Program-made: the position numbers and the translations under genes
Source: an uncultured Bacteroidales bacterium
GTDB taxonomy: Bacteria; Bacteroidota; Bacteroidia; Bacteroidales; Paludibacteraceae
Direction: 5' to 3'
Length of the DNA stretch: 10,615 bases
Assembly: GCA_937910305.1 (NCBI GenBank)
Contig: CALEPS010000200.1
Coordinates: 1 to 10,615 of the forward strand
Notes under the pieces: model-generated
Database searches by the model: none
The model's input: the letters and a program-made list of their open reading frames with translations, nothing else
Told to the model about the DNA's origin: nothing
Shown: piece after piece, positions 1-6,185 of the stretch
Layout of the letters: each line of letters begins with the position of its first letter
Position numbering within the stretch: position 1 is the first letter of the stretch

Positions 1-61
1 ATTCGAACCCGAGACCCACAGCTTAGAAGGCTGTTGCTCTATCCAGCTGAGCTACCGGACC
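1..61 (-). tRNA. tRNA-Arg (anticodon UCU), 3' end cut by window edge
   Basis: Read on the minus strand from 61, the sequence folds as a tRNA: 7-base acceptor strand GGTCCGG, then TA, D-arm GCTC/GAGC with loop AGCTGGATA, anticodon stem ACAGC/GCTGT around loop CTTCTAA, a 5-base variable region, and the start of the T-arm with TTCGAAT at the window edge. The anticodon is TCT (bases 25-27), which reads AGA/AGG arginine codons. The 3' T-stem, acceptor strand and any encoded CCA lie outside the window. A promoter-like sequence just upstream suggests independent transcription, although read-through from trxA is possible because no terminator is visible between them. Confidence 0.95.
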
Positions 62-79
62 GCGCGCAAAAAAGCGCGC
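62..79 (-). other. Perfect hairpin in the tRNA-Arg 5' leader
   Basis: GCGCGC (74-79) and GCGCGC (62-67) flank six T residues on the minus strand, giving a 6-bp all-GC stem with a 6-base loop. It ends at the base next to the mature tRNA 5' end (61), so it would sit in the precursor leader cut off by RNase P. It has no following U-tract, so it is not a classical intrinsic terminator. The upstream arm shares its outermost base with the promoter -7 motif. Confidence 0.55.
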
Positions 80-110
80 AAAATTACTGCTTTTTTTTCA
101 AATATGCAAG
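79..110 (-). promoter_or_regulatory. Bacteroidota-type promoter for tRNA-Arg
   Basis: The minus strand has TAATTTTG at 86-79, an exact match to the Bacteroidota -7 consensus TAnnTTTG. A CTTG at 110-107 resembles the -33 TTTG box and is separated by 20 bases, inside the usual 19-21 spacing. Initiation would be expected about 5-8 bases downstream, giving a leader of roughly 10 bases before the tRNA. Motif match and position support the call; the exact start site is inferred. Confidence 0.6.
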
Positions 111-145
111 TAATTTCGTATTTTTTTGCCTTAAACCCTGCTTTT

Positions 146-460
146 TTATAGCAAACTGTCGAAAAGTTGCGCCAAATCCTGCTTGCGGCATGCGCCTACG
201 TGACGGTTTACAAGCTCACCGTTCTGGAAGAACAGCATCGTCGGAATGTTCATGATGCCGTATTCTTCGCAGGTATCGGGATTGTCATCCACGTTCAGTT
301 TGCCGACAACTACTTTGCCTTCATATTCGTTCGACAACTCTTCCAGAATAGGCAGCATCATTTTGCAAGGACCGCACCATGCCGCCCAAAAATCTACTAC
401 TACAGGTTTGCCTGACGCAATCACATCCTTGATGTTAGCGTCCGTGATTTCTACTGTCAT
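146..460 (-). CDS. trxA: Thioredoxin
   Basis: This encodes a complete 104-residue thioredoxin, the usual length for the family and probably cytosolic because there is no signal peptide. The protein reduces disulfides in client proteins using electrons from thioredoxin reductase. The active site WCGPC is at residues 28-32, the buried Asp at 23 and the cis-proline in IPT at 73. Two further cysteines (64 and 91) lie outside the active site and could allow secondary redox control; that is inference. The ATG overlaps the TGA of the upstream clp gene as ATGA, so translation is probably coupled; no Shine-Dalgarno site is seen. It is followed by 84 bases without a clear terminator and then tRNA-Arg. 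Confidence 0.96.
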   Translation of the reverse strand: MTVEITDANIKDVIASGKPVVVDFWAAWCGPCKMMLPILEELSNEYEGKVVVGKLNVDDNPDTCEEYGIMNIPTMLFFQNGELVNRHVGACRKQDLAQLFDSLL

Positions 461-2730
461 AATTGTATTTGTTTGATGGTTATTTTTTTCTGATTGGGTC
501 TGCGCAGCAGGATATCTGTCAGCGGGTCTTCCAGATAGGTCTGCACGGCGCGTTTCACAGGACGGGCACCGTTCTTCGTGTCATAGCTCTTCTCTACCAG
601 CTGTTTGATAGCTTCCGGAGAAACACTCAACTGATGGCCTTGCGCTTTCATCCGCTGTTGCAGCAAGCCTACCTCTATCCGTACGATCTGCGCTATGGTC
701 TCGCGGCTCAGCGGATCAAAGGTGACTACATTGTCGATACGGTTCACAAACTCCGGCGGGAACTGTTTCTGCAGCGCCTTGAGCAGCATGTCGTGCGCGC
801 GCTTGCTGTCCATCTCTTCCGCGCCGAAACCGATTCCGCTGCCGAACTCCTGCAACTGCCTTGTGCCTACGTTGCTCGTCAGTACGATAATTGTATTCCT
901 GAAATCAACGATATGTCCCTGACGGTCTGTCAGACGGCCTTCGTCCAATACCTGAAGCAGCACGTTGAAAATATCAGGATGGGCTTTCTCTATCTCGTCG
1001 AAGAGCACGATCGAGTAGGGCTTCCTTCTCACCGCCTCGGTCAGTTTGCCGCCGTCCTCATGGGCTACATAACCCGGAGGCGCGCCTACCAGCAGACTCA
1101 CCGTGTGCTTCTCCATATATTCGCTCATGTCAAACCGTACCAGCGCATCCTTGCTGCCGAACATCTCTTCCGCCAGACATTGTGCCAGATAGGTCTTGCC
1201 TACACCCGTCTGACCGAGGAAGAAGAAGGTGCCGATCGGGCGTTTCGGATCCCGCAGGCCCAGACGACTCCGCTGGATAGCGCGGACAACGGTATCTACC
1301 GCTTTGTCCTGACCTATGATACGGCGTTTTAACGTGTCGCCCATCGTGCGCAGCCGCTCGTTCTCTGCCGTCGCTACGCGCTGGACAGGTACGCCGGAGA
1401 TCATACTGACCACCCCTGCTACATCATCCGTCGTGATGATATAAGGGGCTTCGCCCGGTTCGCCGATGGCGTTCTGGCGAGCGTGGCTGCGTGCGCCTAC
1501 CTCGTCCATCACGTCTATCGCTTTGTCCGGAAAAGCACGGTCGGTGATATACCGCTCGCTCAGACTGACACAGGTGCGGATGACTTCTTCTGTATATACT
1601 ACGTGGTGATAGTCGGCGTAATGGGCGCTGAGCCGCTCCAGAATATTTACCGTTTCTTCGCTCGTCGTAGGACGTACCTGTACTTTCTGGAACCTCCGTT
1701 CCAATGCTCCGTCTTTCTCAATCGATTTGGCATACTCGCTGGTGGTGGTGGCTCCGATACATTGTACCTCGCCGCGCGCCAGAGCCGGTTTCAGTATGTT
1801 TGCCGCATCTAGCGAACCGGATGCGTTGCCTGCACCGATAATGGTATGTATCTCGTCGATGAAAAGGATGATCTCCGGGTGGTTCTGAAGCTCGGTGAGC
1901 ACTTGTTTCATACGCTCCTCAAACTGGCCGCGGTACGTGGTGCCGGCTACCATGGAGGCGATATCCAGTGTCACGATACGTTTGCCCCGCAGCGCACCGG
2001 CTTCATTACTCATGATACGCAATGCCAGACCTTCCACAATGGCTGATTTGCCGACACCCGGTTCGCCGATCAGGATAGGATTGTTCTTCTTGCGACGGCT
2101 GAGTATCTGTATTACGCGTTCGATCTCCACCTCGCGGCCTACTACCGGGTCCAACAATCCCTGCTCGGCCTGACGGGTCAGGTCATGACCGTATTTGTCC
2201 AACGCCGTAGTGGCGTTGTTCTTGCGCGCGTTGCGCTGCGGCTGCCAACTGCTGTCATTCACATCGCCCATCGATTCGGAACCGTCTTTGGGATAGTTCG
2301 TCGAGAGGTGCGGTTGACCGTATAACTCTACCAACAGCGGATAACTCAGCCCCCATTGCGATTCCAGATAGGTCGCACACCGGTTGATCTGCTCCCGCAT
2401 GATGGCAAGCAGCAGATGAACGGAACCGATCACTTCGGTCTGGTACTCGCGGCTGATTCCCTCTGCAATACGCAGGATGCGTTCCACCTGCGGACTGCGT
2501 GTCACCGGTTCAGCCAGCGTATGACGCTCGACGCGCAGCTCTTTGTCCAACTGCGCTTTCGCGGTGGCAAACTCTACATTAGCCTGACGAAGCAGCTCGT
2601 ATGCCGAACCTTCGCCTAAACGGATAATGGCGAGCAATAAGTGTTCCGGCTCTACCGTCTTGCATCTCAACCGCTCTGCCTCGTCGTGAGCGTAGTATAA
2701 TATCTTATTTAAATTCTGTGTTACTTGCAT
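457..2730 (-). CDS. clpC: ClpC-type AAA+ unfoldase lacking the middle (M) domain
   Basis: This encodes a 757-residue HSP100 protein. It should form a hexamer that unfolds proteins and threads them into ClpP. Residues 1-140 hold two Clp-N repeats, followed by a linker. AAA D1 has Walker A GEPGVGKS (222-229), pore tyrosine 266, Walker B DE at 292-293 and arginine fingers at 345-346. AAA D2 has Walker A GQTGVGKT (506-513), pore tyrosine 554, Walker B DE at 578-579, Arg664 and sensor-2 GAR (721-723). IGF at 633-635 matches the ClpP-docking loop, so protease partnership is expected rather than ClpB-like disaggregation. D1 ends near residue 420 and D2 entry begins about ten residues later, so the roughly 50-60-residue coiled-coil M-domain of ClpC is absent. 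That makes the length ClpA-like, while the sequence resembles Bacteroides ClpC. trxA follows with a 4-base overlap. Confidence 0.93.
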   Translation of the reverse strand: MQVTQNLNKILYYAHDEAERLRCKTVEPEHLLLAIIRLGEGSAYELLRQANVEFATAKAQLDKELRVERHTLAEPVTRSPQVERILRIAEGISREYQTEVIGSVHLLLAIMREQINRCATYLESQWGLSYPLLVELYGQPHLSTNYPKDGSESMGDVNDSSWQPQRNARKNNATTALDKYGHDLTRQAEQGLLDPVVGREVEIERVIQILSRRKKNNPILIGEPGVGKSAIVEGLALRIMSNEAGALRGKRIVTLDIASMVAGTTYRGQFEERMKQVLTELQNHPEIILFIDEIHTIIGAGNASGSLDAANILKPALARGEVQCIGATTTSEYAKSIEKDGALERRFQKVQVRPTTSEETVNILERLSAHYADYHHVVYTEEVIRTCVSLSERYITDRAFPDKAIDVMDEVGARSHARQNAIGEPGEAPYIITTDDVAGVVSMISGVPVQRVATAENERLRTMGDTLKRRIIGQDKAVDTVVRAIQRSRLGLRDPKRPIGTFFFLGQTGVGKTYLAQCLAEEMFGSKDALVRFDMSEYMEKHTVSLLVGAPPGYVAHEDGGKLTEAVRRKPYSIVLFDEIEKAHPDIFNVLLQVLDEGRLTDRQGHIVDFRNTIIVLTSNVGTRQLQEFGSGIGFGAEEMDSKRAHDMLLKALQKQFPPEFVNRIDNVVTFDPLSRETIAQIVRIEVGLLQQRMKAQGHQLSVSPEAIKQLVEKSYDTKNGARPVKRAVQTYLEDPLTDILLRRPNQKKITIKQIQL

Positions 2731-2781
2731 GCTTATCTATACAGCAAAAATCGTGCTAATCTGTTTTTGTCAGTCTCTGTC

Positions 2782-2794
2782 TGCCAAAATGGCA
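2782..2794. promoter_or_regulatory. Candidate operator: perfect 13-base palindrome upstream of clpC
   Basis: TGCCA and TGGCA are separated by three bases and form a perfect inverted repeat whose nearer edge is 51 bases upstream of the clpC start codon. It is the only clear regulatory-type symmetry in the 92-base gap between the porin and clpC. Position in front of a proteostasis gene suggests binding by a stress regulator, but no regulator is identified and no convincing -33/-7 promoter pair could be matched to it. Confidence 0.35.
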
Positions 2795-2796
2795 AT

Positions 2797-2830
2797 AATT
2801 ATCAATTATCAATTATCAATTATCAATTAT
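2797..2830. repeat. Heptanucleotide tandem array (AATTATC, 4 units plus 6 bases)
   Basis: Four perfect copies of AATTATC are followed by AATTAT, 34 bases in all with period 7. The last codons of the porin gene run into the array, and its TGA stop (2825-2823) is formed by the repeat unit itself (TAATTGA on the minus strand). It is one of three period-7 arrays found at gene 3' ends in this window. Confidence 0.95.
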
Positions 2831-4826
2831 AAAAGTGCCATGCCACTCCTGCCCGGAAGACATCGCGGTTAGTCGGGTAGTTCGGCATAGTCAGATAGTT
2901 CGTGTTACTCTTCATAAACAGGTGGTTCAGGTGTTGGTAGTGCGCAAAGAAACGCAGGCGGATGGATCGTACATAGAAACTGGCATATACGTTCATCCAC
3001 GGGTAGTTGCCTACATTCGTTTCCTGCTGGGTGGCAAACATACCGGTGCCCGGACACAAAACCGGTGCGTGATAGCGTGTGAAATAGCGCAGGTCCACAC
3101 CTATCTGGGCGTCCAATGCCCTGAACCATGTACCGTGGTAATACAGCCGGTGCTGCAAGATCACCAACGGCACGGGCATCACGCTGTCATTCGTGGAATG
3201 CTGTATCACGGCGCGGTTCTCCAGATTGATCCATGGAGTGGTCAGATCCAGTCCTATGTCGCCTGTGATGATCTGTACGTTGCCCCTGTACTGGCGCGGC
3301 TTCCAGTCTGCCGCGGAGACATAGATAGGGTTCGTCTGGTTCTCGAAACTGAAATCAATACGGGGTTTCAGCCATTGGTACAGATAACTGACTGTCGCGC
3401 CGCCCATGAAACGGTATGTGAATCCGAACTCATTATCCCATCTCAAGTGGTTGGAGCGGAAATGTTGCAGGTAGTAATTGGGGGTCTCGCTCTTCGCATA
3501 TGCCCGTGCAGAAATCAGCAGGGGGTATTTGCCGGCCTTGAAACGTGTCTCCAGTTTGCCGTGTACGTCAAACTCGCCTATCTTGTATCCCAATACGCAT
3601 ACCTGGCCTTCTACATGGTAATGCACGTTCGCTCCGCTGTGTTTGTGTATCGCGCCGCCGACAAACGTGTTGTTCGTCCATTGGTAGTTGTATTCATAGA
3701 TGTTTCCGTCCACGCGGTTCTGGCGCAACCGGTGGCTGTCGCCCGTCCCGCCTGACGGCATGAGAGAGATGCAGTTGGTGTTCATGAATCGCTGACACTC
3801 GTTCATCGCAAAAGCGGTGATACCGAATCTCAGTTTCGTATTATATGCTTCGCAGAAAGTGACAGCCAGCGTGTTACGGATAGTCAGCACATCCGTAGAG
3901 TCGTTCGTCTTGTCGGTGCTATAATAAGTGGAGTCGTAGAAATTCTGGTTGGCGGTTTTCTCTACATAACGGCGGTTCGAGTTGTTGGTTTCGAAGATAT
4001 GGCTGAATGTCATTAGAGGCACGTACTCCACTTTGACGGTGTCTTTTTTGACCCTTCGCCCTTCTTCAATCACATAGATGGAGTCGTGATATTCGCGCGG
4101 GTTGGCGATCGAATATTGGTTATGCAGATAGCCGCTCAGATAGCGGAAACCGGTCATAGCGTTCAGCCTCACAGGTATGTCTTCCGCACTCAGACTGCTG
4201 CTCAGGTCGTTCACGTCCCGGATTCCTCCGTTGTCGAATGAACTCAGCCTGCTCCAGCCGAATGCGGCATGCATGCTGTAGTGCGCACCGGTGTAACTGC
4301 CCCATACGCTTCCACGGTATAACTTACCCGCCGTATTCGCATAGTGACCCATGGAACTCAGATAGTCCATCTCGACACCTAAATTGAGCCGTTTCCCTAT
4401 ATTGGCGGTAAATAAAAAATCAATATCGTTCTCCTCGTGTCCGGTCACAAAACCTTTCTTGTAGGCTACATTGGAGTAGGGGGTTGTGGTGTTGAAGAAA
4501 CGCTGCTGCTGCGGCGTCACGACATACGGAGTGAGGCTCCATGCGAAAGGATCGTCTATCGTGCGCAAACGGTCCTGTACCACGCGTGACTCGATAGGGG
4601 AGACTAACACATTGCCGTTGGTGGCGCTGCTCAGCGAGTATAACTGCTGTACATCGATATCGTGGTAATTCAGCATGGCGGTGTCGGTAAAAGCGATGGT
4701 ATCCGCAACAGCGCTGTAACCGGGCATCTGCCATGTGCGTACTACGGTCTTGGTACGCAGCGGCTTGGCAGCGACCACGAGGGCCGCTGCCAACAGCACT
4801 AATACTATGAATAGCCGTTTGTACAA
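2823..4826 (-). CDS. Putative outer-membrane porin (Porin_10-like)
   Basis: This encodes a 667-residue predicted outer-membrane beta-barrel protein of the Bacteroidota putative porin family. Residues 1-20 form a signal peptide with a short KR-containing n-region and a long hydrophobic core ending AVVAA-like before KPL. Residues 112-160 carry the segment recalled as typical of the family: a TPYSNV..Y stretch, then FVTGHEENDIDFLFT and NIGKRLNLG. The remainder has alternating polar/aromatic strands, and the protein ends in an aromatic-rich AWHFYN. The substrate cannot be read from the sequence. The start is TTG at 4826: no ATG or GTG occurs in frame between it and the in-frame stop at 4883-4881, and the next Met (residue 34) would remove the signal peptide. 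The gene is 54 bases from the GH57 gene, and that gap is mostly a G-rich repeat. Confidence 0.85.
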   Translation of the reverse strand: MYKRLFIVLVLLAAALVVAAKPLRTKTVVRTWQMPGYSAVADTIAFTDTAMLNYHDIDVQQLYSLSSATNGNVLVSPIESRVVQDRLRTIDDPFAWSLTPYVVTPQQQRFFNTTTPYSNVAYKKGFVTGHEENDIDFLFTANIGKRLNLGVEMDYLSSMGHYANTAGKLYRGSVWGSYTGAHYSMHAAFGWSRLSSFDNGGIRDVNDLSSSLSAEDIPVRLNAMTGFRYLSGYLHNQYSIANPREYHDSIYVIEEGRRVKKDTVKVEYVPLMTFSHIFETNNSNRRYVEKTANQNFYDSTYYSTDKTNDSTDVLTIRNTLAVTFCEAYNTKLRFGITAFAMNECQRFMNTNCISLMPSGGTGDSHRLRQNRVDGNIYEYNYQWTNNTFVGGAIHKHSGANVHYHVEGQVCVLGYKIGEFDVHGKLETRFKAGKYPLLISARAYAKSETPNYYLQHFRSNHLRWDNEFGFTYRFMGGATVSYLYQWLKPRIDFSFENQTNPIYVSAADWKPRQYRGNVQIITGDIGLDLTTPWINLENRAVIQHSTNDSVMPVPLVILQHRLYYHGTWFRALDAQIGVDLRYFTRYHAPVLCPGTGMFATQQETNVGNYPWMNVYASFYVRSIRLRFFAHYQHLNHLFMKSNTNYLTMPNYPTNRDVFRAGVAWHFYN

Positions 4827-4842
4827 AATAGCCTGTTCACCT

Positions 4843-4879
4843 TTTCCCCTCCCCTTGTGGGGAGGGTCAGGGTGGGGTT
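4843..4879. repeat. G-rich hairpin / G-quadruplex-capable element, copy 1
   Basis: This 37-base element matches copy 2 at 9532-9568 at 33 of 37 positions. It has a perfect 8-bp hairpin, CCCTCCCC (4847-4854) with GGGGAGGG (4859-4866) and loop TTGT. Four G-runs on the plus strand (4859-4862, 4864-4866, 4870-4872, 4874-4877) with loops of 1, 3 and 1 bases fit the canonical quadruplex pattern. It lies one base beyond the GH57 stop codon and in the leader of the porin gene. There is no U-tract after the hairpin on the minus strand, so it is not an ordinary terminator. Confidence 0.9.
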
Positions 4880-4880
4880 G

Positions 4881-6146
4881 TTATTTCTTCTTCTTCAGCT
4901 TCGCTTGGAGTGCCTGGATCTCCTCTTCCTGGTTGCGGATCGTCTTCAGCAACTCGTTCAACTCTTCGTTCTCGATAGTTGTCGGGTATTGCTCCTCTAC
5001 GCTCTGCAGGAAGTCGGAAAGGACGTTCATGTAATTGATGAACGCGTCGTATGCCGACTCAAACTGGGTCTCGCCCTGATCGATATGATTCATGTAATGC
5101 AGGTAGTTCACGTCCTGCAGACGAAGCCAGTTGGTCTTCAGATTCTTGTCCTGGCACAGATGAACGCGCTCTGCCACGGCGTACAACTTGTTCAACGCCT
5201 CTTGTTGCAGGTCGTTGCCTGTATATACGCTCAGGTCTTTTGCCTCGCCGCTCCAGGTCAACGGGTATGGACTCGACAGCACATCCTCTGCCGCCATTTT
5301 CTTGGCTGCTTCGGACGGAGTCATGAAGCCCATCTCGCGTTCCAATACATAATACGGCAATGCTTTCAGGAAATCGAAGATACCGCTGCCTGCGTTCTGA
5401 CGGACGCCGAAGGTCTCTGCGCCTACCCATATATTGATGATATCCTCACCTTCCGGCAGGGACTGCAACTGGTTCGCATATTTCTCTGCGTCGATCGGGA
5501 AATTGCCCCAGTTGGGATCAGAGAAATGGAAACTCAGCTCGTCGCTCAGATTGGTGTTGCGCAGCAGCACTTTCATCTTGGGTGCGCCGGCAGACTGATA
5601 TACCTTGTTGGGAGTCTTCCAGCTGATCACATGCTTGGCGCCTTCCGTCATGATCGTCTTGTAACCCATCTTGTTCAGGTTGTAAGCGGACTCGTCGGTG
5701 TACAGCAACTCCGTGTTCCATACCGTCTGGGCTTTTACGCCGAAAATGGTCTCCAATAACTCGCCTTGGCGCTTCAGCTGTTTCTTGAATTCCGTCTCGT
5801 TGTACTCTGATGCCAGCGAGTAACTATACGGGGTGGCAAGAAACTCAACGCTCTTCGTTGCCGCCAGTTCCTTGAGGATGTCGATCATCTCAGGATTGAA
5901 TTGCTCAAACATCTCGATCATCGTTCCGCTGATGCTTAGCGCGCAGTGGAATTTACCCTTGCTCAGGTTGATCATGTCTTTCAAGGTCCGGCAGAGCGGC
6001 AGATAGGAGGTCTCTACCAGCCAGTTTACGTGCTCTTCGGTAGCCATGTCATCATAATAGTAATGATCATGACCGATCTCAAAGAAACGATAGCGCTTCA
6101 GACGATAAGGGGTATGCATCTGGAAGCAAAAACATATATTTTTCAT
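4881..6146 (-). CDS. GH57 alpha-amylase-like protein, acid/base position altered
   Basis: This encodes a 421-residue cytosolic GH57 protein without a signal peptide. Family members hydrolyse or transfer alpha-glucans on a (beta/alpha)7 barrel. Visible conserved regions are the N-terminal QMHTPY (His11), SISG (71-74), WNTELLY with candidate nucleophile Glu146, and VGAETFG (241-247). In related alpha-amylase-type sequences as I recall them the last motif is DYETFGEH, its Asp being the acid/base; here the aligned residue is Gly242. The segment after VEFLA (100-104) also lacks the usual His. Residues about 385-421 form a charged coiled-coil tail ending in lysines. GH57 alpha-amylase-like proteins lacking catalytic residues are known, so it may be non-hydrolytic or a binding protein. 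It follows the glycosyltransferase by 36 bases, and its clear ATG is supported by the family N-terminus. Confidence 0.88.
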   Translation of the reverse strand: MKNICFCFQMHTPYRLKRYRFFEIGHDHYYYDDMATEEHVNWLVETSYLPLCRTLKDMINLSKGKFHCALSISGTMIEMFEQFNPEMIDILKELAATKSVEFLATPYSYSLASEYNETEFKKQLKRQGELLETIFGVKAQTVWNTELLYTDESAYNLNKMGYKTIMTEGAKHVISWKTPNKVYQSAGAPKMKVLLRNTNLSDELSFHFSDPNWGNFPIDAEKYANQLQSLPEGEDIINIWVGAETFGVRQNAGSGIFDFLKALPYYVLEREMGFMTPSEAAKKMAAEDVLSSPYPLTWSGEAKDLSVYTGNDLQQEALNKLYAVAERVHLCQDKNLKTNWLRLQDVNYLHYMNHIDQGETQFESAYDAFINYMNVLSDFLQSVEEQYPTTIENEELNELLKTIRNQEEEIQALQAKLKKKK

Positions 6147-6151
6147 ATCTC

Positions 6152-6185
6152 TAATTTTGAATTTTTAATTTTTAATTTTGAATTA
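6152..6185. repeat. Heptanucleotide tandem array (TAATTTT/GAATTTT)
   Basis: Four units TAATTTT, GAATTTT, TAATTTT, TAATTTT and a partial GAATTA give 34 bases with period 7. The array fills almost the whole gap between the glycosyltransferase and GH57 genes, and its edge supplies the TAA stop (6185-6183) of the glycosyltransferase. Length and period are the same as in the array at 2797-2830 although the unit differs. Confidence 0.88.

Noticed and set aside
80..145. Terminator between trxA and tRNA-Arg
   Set aside because: Only A-rich runs and no stable stem followed by a U-tract are seen on the minus strand.
511..530. ATCTGTCAGCGGGTCTT in clpC resembling the manC repeat unit
   Set aside because: It encodes the normal DPLTD region of the clpC C-terminus and lacks the centre of the unit; probably chance.
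463..1332. Long plus-strand open frame opposite clpC
   Set aside because: It is antisense to strongly conserved AAA D2 sequence and has no recognisable protein motif.
2745..2752. GATTTTTG on the minus strand as a -7 box for clpC
   Set aside because: It has one mismatch to TAnnTTTG, no TTTG lies 19-21 bases upstream, and the leader would be very short.
4843..4880. Intrinsic terminator after GH57
   Set aside because: The hairpin is perfect, but A residues rather than a U-tract follow it on the transcribed strand.
4857..5759. Long plus-strand open frame opposite the GH57 gene
   Set aside because: Its content follows from the codon pattern of the gene on the other strand; no domain is recognisable.
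6152..6185. AT-rich gap as a promoter for the GH57 gene
   Set aside because: The sequence is explained as a period-7 array and has no TTTG / TAnnTTTG pair at proper spacing.
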